DNA from: an uncultured Rhodospirillaceae bacterium
GTDB taxonomy: Bacteria > Pseudomonadota > Alphaproteobacteria > CAAGCB01 > CAG-977
Assembly (NCBI GenBank): GCA_900553035.1
Contig: USCC01000052.1
Location: 1 to 14,572 of the forward strand
Direction: 5' to 3'
DNA length: 14,572 bases
Part shown: positions 6,630 through 13,138 of the stretch, piece after piece
How positions within the stretch are numbered: the first letter of the stretch is position 1
Layout: each line of letters starts with the position of its first letter
Program-made: the position numbers and the translations under genes
Notes under the pieces: generated by a model
The model's input: the letters and a program-made list of their open reading frames with translations, nothing else
Databases searched by the model: none
What the model was told of the DNA's origin: nothing

Positions 6630-7894
6630 TGGCAATCCAACCGGCGCGGGGAACGCGCGACATCTACGGCGACGAGCTTCGGGCATTTCTGTTCGTTGAA
6701 AACACCGCGCGCGAATTTGCAAAGCGTTATGGATATGGTGAAATCCAGACGCCCGTTTTTGAATTTACAGAGGTTTTTGCCCGCGGCATCGGCGACGCGA
6801 CCGATATTGTCAGTAAGGAAATGTATACCTTTACCGACCGTGGGAACGAAAGCTTCACGCTTCGCCCTGAAGGAACGGCAGGCGTCGTCCGGGCTTTCAT
6901 TTCCGAAGGCATGGAACAGAACCTGCCTGTCAAGCTGTTCTATGCCGGCCCCATGTTCCGTTACGAACGGCCGCAGAAGGGACGTTACCGCCAGTTCCAT
7001 CAGATCGGTGTTGAGCTTCTGGGCGCTTCGACGCCGCAGGCCGATATTGAAGTTCTGGCTCTGGCCTGGGATTTTCTGACGGCTCTGGGGCTGGGCGGGC
7101 ATATCCGTTTGGAACTCAACACGCTGGGCGATACGGAAAGCCGTGCCCTGTATCGCGAAGCACTGGTGAAGTACTTCACGGAACACCGGGACAGCCTGTC
7201 GGAAGACAGCCTGAATCGGTTGGAGAAAAACCCGCTCCGCATTCTGGATTCCAAGGATGAAGGCGACAAGAGGATTGTCGAGAACGCGCCGAAGATGACC
7301 GATTATCTGAACGGGGAATCGCAGGCCTTTTTCGCTCAGGTGCGGGCGGGTCTGGAAAAACTCGGCATTCCGTTCATCGTGAATCCGCGTCTGGTACGCG
7401 GTCTGGATTATTATCGCCACACGGTTTTTGAATTCATTACGGATTCGCTGGGGGCGCAGGGAACGGTTCTGGGCGGCGGCCGCTATGACGGGCTGGTGCA
7501 GGAACTGGGCGGTCCGCAAACGCCGGGCATCGGCTTTGGATCGGGGATTGACCGGCTGGCCATGCTGTTGATTGAAACAGGCATCATGCCGGCGGCTCCG
7601 CGTCCGATCGCGGTCGTTCCCGTGGGCGAGGACACGGCGGCCGAAGCCATGCGTATTGCCCGCGATCTGCGCGGTGCCGGCTACATCGTTGATATGACGT
7701 ACTCCGGAAATATGGGCAAGCGGATGAAAAAGGCGAACAAAATCAACGCCTGTGCGGCGGTCATTCTTGGTTCTGACGAACTGGCGAAAGGGACGGTGAC
7801 TCTGCGCGACCTGGATTCCGGCGAACAGACCGAAACCGCCGTTGCTGATCTGGCCGCCGCCTTGCGGGGGTACAGGGAAAAACAGGGAGCCTGA
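6629..7894 (+). CDS. hisS: Histidine--tRNA ligase
   Basis: HisRS charges tRNA-His with histidine in the cytoplasm. The 421-residue protein has the expected class II core and C-terminal anticodon-binding domain. Motifs seen in order: RGTRDIYGDE at the N-terminus; motif 1 around IQTPVFE; LRPEGTAGVVRAF; motif 2 with YAGPMFRYERPQKGRYRQFHQIGVE split over about residues 110-135; the HisA signature LVRGLDYYRHTVFEF; GGGRYDGL; and motif 3 GFGSGIDRLAML. The C-terminal part (about 325-415) has the alternating pattern of the anticodon domain. The ATG is fixed by its one-base overlap with the ispG stop. prfA follows after one base. Confidence 0.97.
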   Translation: MAIQPARGTRDIYGDELRAFLFVENTAREFAKRYGYGEIQTPVFEFTEVFARGIGDATDIVSKEMYTFTDRGNESFTLRPEGTAGVVRAFISEGMEQNLPVKLFYAGPMFRYERPQKGRYRQFHQIGVELLGASTPQADIEVLALAWDFLTALGLGGHIRLELNTLGDTESRALYREALVKYFTEHRDSLSEDSLNRLEKNPLRILDSKDEGDKRIVENAPKMTDYLNGESQAFFAQVRAGLEKLGIPFIVNPRLVRGLDYYRHTVFEFITDSLGAQGTVLGGGRYDGLVQELGGPQTPGIGFGSGIDRLAMLLIETGIMPAAPRPIAVVPVGEDTAAEAMRIARDLRGAGYIVDMTYSGNMGKRMKKANKINACAAVILGSDELAKGTVTLRDLDSGEQTETAVADLAAALRGYREKQGA

Positions 7895-7895
7895 A

Positions 7896-8972
7896 ATGAG
7901 TTTTGAAGAAAAACTGAACGTCGTCCTGTCGCGCCACGAAGAACTGGAAGCTCTGTTGGGTTCCGGGGAAGGCGTTGACGGCGAAACCTTTGTCAGGCTT
8001 TCCCGAGAGCTGGCCACGCTGAAGGATGTTGTCGCGGCGATTCAGGCTTTTCAGAAAGCGCAGAAGGAAATGGACGACCTTCAGGTTCTGATGAACGATC
8101 CGGCGACGGACGCAGAGATGCGCTCAATGGCGCAGGACGAGTACTATGCGGTGAAGGAAAAGCTTCCCGAACTGGAAAAACAGCTGAAAATTCTTCTTTT
8201 GCCGAAAAACGCGGTGGATGAAAAGAACGCCATCCTGGAAGTCCGAGCCGGGACGGGCGGCGAAGAGGCGGCTCTGTTCGCCGCCGAGCTGTTCCGCATG
8301 TATGAACATTACGCGGCGGTGCAGGGCTGGACGTTTGAAATGCTCAGTGTCAACGATACGGGCATCGGCGGTTATAAGGAAGCTTCGGCGAGCATTTCCG
8401 GGAAATCGGTTTTTGAACGGCTGAAATTCGAATCGGGCGTCCATCGGGTTCAGCGTGTGCCGGAAACGGAATCGGGCGGACGTATCCATACATCGGCGGC
8501 GACGGTCGCCGTTCTGCCCGAAGCGGAGGAAGTCGACCTGAAAATTGATCCGAAGGATTTGAAAATCGACGTTTACCGCGCGTCCGGCGCGGGCGGCCAG
8601 CATGTAAACAAGACGGAAAGCGCCGTCCGTATCACGCACATCCCGACCGGTGTTGTCGTCGAATGCCAGGATGAACGCTCTCAGTTCAAAAACAAAGACC
8701 GGGCAATGACGATTTTGCGTTCGCGGCTGTATGACGCGCAACAGACGGCTCTGGCAAACGAACGCGCGACGGATCGAAAGAAACAGGTCGGTTCCGGTGA
8801 CCGTTCGGAACGGATCCGGACGTACAATTTTCCGCAGGGCCGTGTGACGGATCACCGGATCAACCTGACCCTTTATAAAATCGACCAGGTCATGAACGGT
8901 ACAGCTCTGGGCGAAATCATTGACGCGCTGATTACTGAGGATCAGCTGTCGCGTTTGTCCGAACTGGAATGA
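7896..8972 (+). CDS. prfA: Peptide chain release factor 1
   Basis: RF1 reads UAA and UAG in the ribosomal A site and triggers peptide release. The 358-residue length is standard. Visible elements are the helical N-terminal domain (about 1-100), RAGTGGEEAALFA, the decoding loop HRVQRVPETES with the PxT motif at 189-191, and the catalytic GGQ at 233-235 within ASGAGGQHVNKTESAVR. Gln235 is the residue methylated by PrmC, encoded by the next gene. The start MSFEEKL has AGGGAG about 7-12 bases upstream and lies one base after the hisS stop; a longer in-frame start inside hisS is unlikely. The last codons overlap the prmC start in an ATGA. Confidence 0.97.
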   Translation: MSFEEKLNVVLSRHEELEALLGSGEGVDGETFVRLSRELATLKDVVAAIQAFQKAQKEMDDLQVLMNDPATDAEMRSMAQDEYYAVKEKLPELEKQLKILLLPKNAVDEKNAILEVRAGTGGEEAALFAAELFRMYEHYAAVQGWTFEMLSVNDTGIGGYKEASASISGKSVFERLKFESGVHRVQRVPETESGGRIHTSAATVAVLPEAEEVDLKIDPKDLKIDVYRASGAGGQHVNKTESAVRITHIPTGVVVECQDERSQFKNKDRAMTILRSRLYDAQQTALANERATDRKKQVGSGDRSERIRTYNFPQGRVTDHRINLTLYKIDQVMNGTALGEIIDALITEDQLSRLSELE

Positions 8973-9844
8973 CGGCGGCGGCGAAGCTTGTGGCCGGACT
9001 GACGCGGCGCTTTGCGGCGGCGGGGATTGATTCCGCGCGGACGGATGCGCGGTGTCTGGTCGCGTTTGCGCTGAAAGTACCGCCGGTGCGCCTGCGCATG
9101 ACTCCGGAGATAGAAGCGGACGGCGAGGCTGTCCGCCGGATTGAGGAATACGCCGCCCGCCGCCTGAAGCGCGAACCGGTGTCCAAAATACTGGGGACGC
9201 GGGGATTTTGGCGCCTGGAATTTAAAGTAACGCCGGATGTGCTTGACCCGCGTCCGGATTCCGAAACACTGATCGAAAAAGTGCTGGAATATTTTCCGGA
9301 CCGTCGTTCTGCTTTGCAGATACTGGATCTGGGGACGGGGTCGGGATGCCTGGCGCTTTCTCTGCTTTCCGAATATCCGGACGCATCGGCCGCCGGGACG
9401 GATGTTTCTGAAAAGGCTTTGGCCGTCGCGGAGGAAAACGCACGGGTGAACGGCCTGTCCGGCCGGTACCGGGCGCTTCAGGCGGACTGGACGCAGGACG
9501 GATGGGAACAGGTTCTGGGCGGAGTTTCTTTTGATATCGTCGTGTCAAATCCGCCTTACATTGGCGAAAGCGAACGCGGGGAGCTGGAACCGGAGGTGCG
9601 GTTGTTTGATCCGGCAGAGGCGCTGTTCGGCGGCGCGGACGGCCTGGACGCTTACCGGAGGCTGTCCGGTGTACTGCCCTCCCTTTTGAAAGACGGCGGG
9701 CTGGCCGTTTTTGAATTCGGACGGGGGCAGCATGAAGACGTCCGGAGCATTCTGTGCCGGGACGGCCTTGATTTTGCTTCGTTCGGCGTCGATTTGGGCG
9801 GGATTATCCGGTGTGTTGCCGCCGTTCGGCGAAAAACGGCATGA
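8969..9844 (+). CDS. prmC: Peptide chain release factor N5-glutamine methyltransferase
   Basis: PrmC uses S-adenosylmethionine to methylate the GGQ glutamine of release factors, which improves termination. The 291-residue protein has the helical N-terminal domain that binds the release factor, with KREPVSKILGTRGFWRLEF, and DPRPDSETLIE leading into the Rossmann fold. The SAM loop is DLGTGSGCLALSL (from Asp120). The catalytic NPPYIGESE starts at Asn194, followed by EPEVRLFDPAEALFGGADGLDAY, which is split from it by a few residues as in the family. The ATG overlaps the prfA stop (ATGA), so translation of enzyme and substrate is coupled. The neighbouring DUF4167 gene starts 92 bases later. Confidence 0.95.
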   Translation: MTAAAKLVAGLTRRFAAAGIDSARTDARCLVAFALKVPPVRLRMTPEIEADGEAVRRIEEYAARRLKREPVSKILGTRGFWRLEFKVTPDVLDPRPDSETLIEKVLEYFPDRRSALQILDLGTGSGCLALSLLSEYPDASAAGTDVSEKALAVAEENARVNGLSGRYRALQADWTQDGWEQVLGGVSFDIVVSNPPYIGESERGELEPEVRLFDPAEALFGGADGLDAYRRLSGVLPSLLKDGGLAVFEFGRGQHEDVRSILCRDGLDFASFGVDLGGIIRCVAAVRRKTA

Positions 9845-9859
9845 ATGCGTAAAAAAATA

Positions 9860-9886
9860 TTGAAAAAAACTCCGGATACCTATAGG
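9860..9886 (+). promoter_or_regulatory. Weak promoter candidate before the DUF4167 gene
   Basis: The 92-base gap after prmC is AT-rich, with TTGAAA at 9860-9865 and TATAGG at 9881-9886. The spacing of 15 bases is shorter than ideal, so this is tentative. No terminator is visible between prmC and this point, so read-through from prmC is equally possible. Confidence 0.25.
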
Positions 9887-9902
9887 TTAACGGTTGTACG
9901 CA

Positions 9903-9918
9903 GATCCCGGAGGGGATC
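9903..9918 (+). other. Small perfect hairpin in the DUF4167 leader
   Basis: GATCCC (9903-9908) and GGGATC (9913-9918) are exact inverted repeats around a GGAG tetraloop. No T-run follows, so it is not an intrinsic terminator. It lies 18 bases before the chosen ATG at 9937 and contains a Shine-Dalgarno-like GGAGGGG, but too far from that ATG for normal initiation. Confidence 0.5.
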
Positions 9919-9936
9919 AGGCTCATAAGAAATCAA

Positions 9937-10581
9937 ATGAGCGGCGTTTATTTTACATCCACTGAAAAAATGAGTATGAATATGGGAATGAATCCTCGGG
10001 GACGTTCACGCGGGCGGAATCATAATAACTATAACAACAACCGCCGGTTCAACAGCGGTTTCTCCAGAAATACGGTATTTGACAGTTCGGGGCCGGCCGG
10101 GCGTCTGCGCGGAACGGCTTTCCAGCTGATGGAAAAATATCTGGCGGCGGCGAAGGATGCCATGTCTTCCGATCGTGTTCTGGCCGAAAACTGTCTTCAG
10201 CATGCGGATCATTACATGCGTGTGAACGCACTGGCCGCGGCTTCGGAAAACACCCGTTTCGTCAATCCGAACGCGCCGCAACCGGTTATTGAGGAAACGC
10301 CGCTGATCTCCGATGTCGTCGACGAACCCGCAGCAGAAGGGGCGTCCGGGGGCGCCGAGCCGGAAAAACAGCCGGAACCCGTCATTGTTTCGTTCCCGAA
10401 GACCGAAGACAAATCGTTGCATGAAATTGCCCGGATGGATCTGTCCGTTCCGGTGGCGGCCATGTCCGAAAACGTAAAGCCGCGCCGGGGTCGCCCGCCT
10501 CTGCCGAAGCCCCCTGAGGGCGAAGCGCCGGCTCCGAAACGCCGGGGTCGTCCGCCTCTGAAGAAAACAGCCGACGCGTAA
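9937..10581 (+). CDS. DUF4167 domain protein with two C-terminal AT-hook-like motifs
   Basis: The protein has 214 residues as drawn. A basic, Asn/Arg-rich N-terminus (RGRSRGRNHNNYNNNRRF) leads into the DUF4167 domain at about residues 44-95: SGPAGRLRGTAFQLMEKYLAAAKDAMSSDR, here split by no gap, then AENCLQHADHYMRV. This conserved alphaproteobacterial family has no established function; the basic ends suggest nucleic-acid binding. An acidic Pro/Glu/Ala-rich linker follows. The tail holds two RRGRPPL motifs (183-189 and 202-208), which look like AT-hooks. The start is uncertain: ATG 9937 has only AAGAA nearby, and the in-frame ATGs at 9970, 9976, 9982 and 9988 would remove 11-17 residues and fit the usual N-terminus at least as well. 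The gene is followed by the glycosyltransferase after 11 bases. Confidence 0.85.
   Translation: MSGVYFTSTEKMSMNMGMNPRGRSRGRNHNNYNNNRRFNSGFSRNTVFDSSGPAGRLRGTAFQLMEKYLAAAKDAMSSDRVLAENCLQHADHYMRVNALAAASENTRFVNPNAPQPVIEETPLISDVVDEPAAEGASGGAEPEKQPEPVIVSFPKTEDKSLHEIARMDLSVPVAAMSENVKPRRGRPPLPKPPEGEAPAPKRRGRPPLKKTADA
10483..10560 (+). repeat. Pair of 21-bp near-identical direct repeats encoding RRGRPPL
   Basis: The units lie at 10483-10503 and 10540-10560 and differ at a single base (C versus T in the GGTCGC/GGTCGT stretch). Both encode RRGRPPL in the same frame. The repeat looks like a short internal duplication that doubled a DNA-binding motif. Confidence 0.8.
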
Positions 10582-10592
10582 GGACGCCCGTC

Positions 10593-11558
10593 ATGAACAG
10601 GCATCTGTTGCGCGCGCTGTGCGCCTTCATTCCTTCCAGAAAGGGTCGCAAATACGTCCGCCAGCATGCCGACGGCTGGATGCTCAGGCTTTTTCCCTTT
10701 CAATACAACACCGCCCGGAAAAGAATGGCGCAGGAACCGGCCTTCCCGCATTACCTTTCAATTGCGGCAACCGTGAAAAACGAAGCGCCGTATATCGCCG
10801 AGTGGATCGAATATCACAAGCTTGTCGGCGTTGAAAAGTTCTATATTTACGACAATGAATCCGACGACAACCTGACGGACGTTTTAAAACCGTATATCGA
10901 AAGCGGCGACGTTGATTATACCCTGTGGCCCGGTCAGGGACAGCAGATTCCCATTTATAACGACGCCGTCCGCAAAAGCCGCGGGGAAACAAAATGGCTG
11001 GCGGTGATTGATCTGGACGAATTTCTGGTGCCTCTGCAGACGGAAACGGTGCCGGAGCTTTTGAAGGAATACGAGGATCAGGTCGGCCTTGTCGTGCATT
11101 GGCTGATTTACGGAGACAACGGCCACGCGACAAAAACGGACGGTCTGGTGATTGAACGCTTTACGGCGCATTCCGAACCGTCTTATGAGCACAACCGTCA
11201 TATCAAGTCGATTGTCAATCCCCGCGAGGTCGTCGAAAAGCCCGTACATGAGGCTCTCTATCGGGGCGGTGTTTTTGCCGTGAACGAAGACCGCGAATTC
11301 GTTCCGGGAGCGACATGGCTTCCCATCCGTCAGGAAAAAATCCGTCTGAATCATTATTTCGGTAAATCTCTGGAGGAATACAAAGCCAAGCGCAGCCGCG
11401 GGCTGGCGGATAAAAAAGGCGTTATCTATTCCGAAAAGGAATTCATCCTGAACAACCGGAATGATATCCGGAATGACCGGATCATGGAAAAGTACGTACC
11501 GCGGATCAAGGCCGCCCTGGCGGAAAAGGGATTCGACGGCAGCGGAATGCGGCGATAG
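10593..11558 (+). CDS. Glycosyltransferase, GT92/GT2-like (Glyco_tranf_2_4 type)
   Basis: This 321-residue protein shows the start of a GT-A fold: AATVKNEAPYIAEWIEYHK (about 58-76) and VEKFYIYDNESDDN, the usual nucleotide-sugar-binding strand and loop of the family. The DxD-like motif is DLDEFL, with Asp140 and Asp142. A helical C-terminal part contains NHYFGKSLEEYKAKRSRG, as in GT92/DUF23-like bacterial proteins. These enzymes transfer a sugar from a nucleotide donor to a surface glycan or similar acceptor; donor and acceptor cannot be told. I see no signal peptide or membrane segment. The ATG has AAGGAC about 6-11 bases upstream, 11 bases after the DUF4167 stop, so the two are co-transcribed. 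An intrinsic terminator follows at once. Confidence 0.85.
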   Translation: MNRHLLRALCAFIPSRKGRKYVRQHADGWMLRLFPFQYNTARKRMAQEPAFPHYLSIAATVKNEAPYIAEWIEYHKLVGVEKFYIYDNESDDNLTDVLKPYIESGDVDYTLWPGQGQQIPIYNDAVRKSRGETKWLAVIDLDEFLVPLQTETVPELLKEYEDQVGLVVHWLIYGDNGHATKTDGLVIERFTAHSEPSYEHNRHIKSIVNPREVVEKPVHEALYRGGVFAVNEDREFVPGATWLPIRQEKIRLNHYFGKSLEEYKAKRSRGLADKKGVIYSEKEFILNNRNDIRNDRIMEKYVPRIKAALAEKGFDGSGMRR

Positions 11559-11560
11559 GG

Positions 11561-11585
11561 AAAAGGCCTCGGAAGAGGCCTTTTT
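11561..11585 (+). terminator. Intrinsic terminator after the glycosyltransferase gene
   Basis: AAAAGGCCTC (11561-11570), a GGAA loop and GAGGCCTTTT form a perfect 10-bp stem ending in five T's, three bases after the stop codon. The A-tract on the left gives a weaker T-run on the opposite strand, so some bidirectional activity is possible. It marks the end of the plus-strand run that starts at lysC or at DUF4167. Confidence 0.9.
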
Positions 11586-11737
11586 CGGCCGCCGGATCAG
11601 AGCGGATTTCCATCATCAGAACCGCGGCTGTCCCCGCCACGGAAGAGATATCGGGAAGGCTGTTTCAGGGAGACCGGTCATAACACGCGTACGCGGGCTT
11701 TGCGGTATCGTTTATTATAAAAGGAATCTCTTTTGGC

Positions 11738-11788
11738 GCCGCGCCGCAGATCAGAACTTTCCGTTCCCGGAAAAAGGGACGGCGCGGC
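11738..11788. other. Nested inverted repeat in the 11586-11807 intergenic region
   Basis: An outer 9-bp exact stem, GCCGCGCCG (11738-11746) with CGGCGCGGC (11780-11788), encloses a second 6-bp stem, TTTCCG (11758-11763) with CGGAAA (11768-11773), closed by a TTCC loop. Neither strand shows a T-run after the outer stem, so it does not look like a standard terminator. It lies 20 bases beyond the stop codon of the minus-strand gene. The rest of this 222-base gap holds nothing I can identify. Confidence 0.5.
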
Positions 11789-11807
11789 GGCTTGGGACTG
11801 ACGGAGG

Positions 11808-12953
11808 TTATCTCGTCTGTCCGGAGCGCATGCCGGAAAGGACGGAATGCTTTGCCGCCAGACTCTGTTTTGAGGCGGCGCCGCGCCGAGCCGTTTCGTG
11901 GCGGACGTCGCTCCGGGTGTAATAGGAAGACCACTGCTCCTGCGGCGGAGCCTTCTTCCCTTCGGCCAGCACGTCCGACCAGTCGCGATCGGCGGCAGGA
12001 ACGGCTCTTTTCCTTTCGAGGGCTTCCAGTTCATGAGCCGACATTTTGGCGACGCGTTCCCGAATCATGGCCGGAACATCAATGACAACGCTGTTGAACT
12101 TATCCGCTCGCGTGCCTTTTTTATCGTCGTTGAAACCCATCAGAAATTCGTCGCTTTCCATCATCATCATGTGGTGCGGCCGTCCGGCCTTTGTCAGCGC
12201 AATGACAAGGGTTCCGGGCTGAAGCCCCTTATCAGCGGCCAGCTTTCCAAAGCCCCCGGCATCAGCTGTCCGGTAAAGATGCGGACTTCCTTCAAGATGA
12301 TCGACCAGATTGGCCGGACGCAGGGCTTTTCCTGTTTCGGGAAGGAAATCGAAAGCCTGATCGCCATAGCGGGCTTTCATCTTGTACAGGCTGAGCAGGA
12401 TGCCCTGCGCACAGTAGCCGTTCAGGTCGGTTTTGCCTTCGGACGTGTCAACCCGGCCGTCAAAAGCGGCGTACCGGTTCGTCTGAGCTTTCAGGACGGC
12501 CATTTTTTCATCAAAGAGCTTTGCGTCTCCGTGCGGGCCGACGAAGCGCCATGCGCCTTTTTCCTCGCGAACCGTATTGAATTCCTTTGGCTTTTCCGCT
12601 TGGGCGTCTTCATACATCCGGCGCAGTTTTTTTTCGTCGCGGGCGCGCATGCATTCCTGAAGCTCTTCCGTTTTCCCGGCGTCGCCCCGGTACAGTTTAA
12701 CCAGAACATCAGACAGAAAATCGGGCGTCCGTTCAAAGTCTTTTAAAAAGCTTTCTTTCAGATCCGGATCCTTGCGGAATGTTTCCCGCGCGGCGGCGTT
12801 CAGTTCAGACATATAAGCAAACCGCGCATGGACGTCCCGGACGAATTCGGAAACAAGAGCGTCTGCCGCTTTTTCCCGCCGGGCGGCCAGCGACGAAGCC
12901 TCAAGGGCGCTCAGTTCAGCCATAAGAGGGCGGCGTTCCGGTTCGGCGGTCAT
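11808..12953 (-). CDS. Uncharacterised protein with a possible NlpC/P60- or CHAP-like Cys-His core
   Basis: I do not recognise this 381-residue protein as a named family. Residues 1-160 look helical and highly charged (many Lys, Glu, Arg). A central region contains DLNGYCAQGILLSLYKM with Cys181, then GLQPGTLVIALTKAGRPHHMMMM with His260/His261, followed by EFLMGFND (Asn275). The order Cys at a helix start, a PGTLVI strand, then His in a strand resembles papain-like NlpC/P60 and CHAP amidases or peptidases; this is inference. The C-terminal 90 residues are again charged and end in a basic Ser/Lys-rich tail. No signal peptide or membrane segment is visible. The start is the ATG at 12953, with AAAGGAAAA 6-14 bases upstream. 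The gene stands alone, between the glycosyltransferase terminator and the divergent clp gene. Confidence 0.7.
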   Translation of the reverse strand: MTAEPERRPLMAELSALEASSLAARREKAADALVSEFVRDVHARFAYMSELNAAARETFRKDPDLKESFLKDFERTPDFLSDVLVKLYRGDAGKTEELQECMRARDEKKLRRMYEDAQAEKPKEFNTVREEKGAWRFVGPHGDAKLFDEKMAVLKAQTNRYAAFDGRVDTSEGKTDLNGYCAQGILLSLYKMKARYGDQAFDFLPETGKALRPANLVDHLEGSPHLYRTADAGGFGKLAADKGLQPGTLVIALTKAGRPHHMMMMESDEFLMGFNDDKKGTRADKFNSVVIDVPAMIRERVAKMSAHELEALERKRAVPAADRDWSDVLAEGKKAPPQEQWSSYYTRSDVRHETARRGAASKQSLAAKHSVLSGMRSGQTR

Positions 12954-12983
12954 GGCGTTTTCCTTTCCAGCAGCAGAAATATA

Positions 12984-12989
12984 ATTATA
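12984..12989 (-). promoter_or_regulatory. Putative -10 box for the minus-strand Cys-His protein gene
   Basis: A perfect TATAAT on the minus strand lies 30 bases before the ATG at 12953. No good -35 hexamer is seen at 17 bases, although TGGACA occurs closer in. The gap 12954-13138 holds this and the divergent clp promoter and nothing else I can identify. Confidence 0.45.
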
Positions 12990-13068
12990 CCTCTTTTTGT
13001 CCACAGAATAAAACAGGATTCAGAAGTCTCTGCGGCGTTTGTTTTTACTTTTATATCCTGATTGGCAT

Positions 13069-13097
13069 CTTGCGCGGTTGTCAACGTCAGTCTATAT
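13069..13097 (+). promoter_or_regulatory. Putative RpoH (sigma32) heat-shock promoter of the clp gene
   Basis: CTTG (13069-13072), 18 bases, then TCTATAT (13091-13097) fits the alphaproteobacterial RpoH pattern, roughly CTTG-N17/18-CYTATNT, with one mismatch in the -10 part. It lies about 42 bases before the clp ATG. An overlapping housekeeping-type pair (TTGTCA at 13078, TATATA at 13103, spacing 19) is a poorer fit. ClpB genes are classic RpoH targets, so the position makes sense. Confidence 0.55.
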
Positions 13098-13138
13098 GAA
13101 GGTATATACTTTTTCTTTTTATAAAAGGACAATGCGTA

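Noticed and set aside
6317..8017. A 566-codon open frame on the minus strand across ispG, hisS and prfA
   Set aside because: The plus strand here encodes three unmistakable enzymes with all catalytic motifs. The antisense frame matches no recognisable family and arises from the codon bias of the real genes.
11678..11934. Small minus-strand reading frames in and beside the 11586-11807 gap
   Set aside because: They overlap the 3' end of the larger gene in other frames, are rich in Arg/Pro from GC-rich sequence, and lack convincing ribosome binding sites.
11898..12746. A 282-codon plus-strand frame opposite the Cys-His protein gene
   Set aside because: The minus-strand frame has a good ribosome binding site, a -10 box and a protein-like pattern. 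The plus-strand frame has none of these and no recognisable domain.
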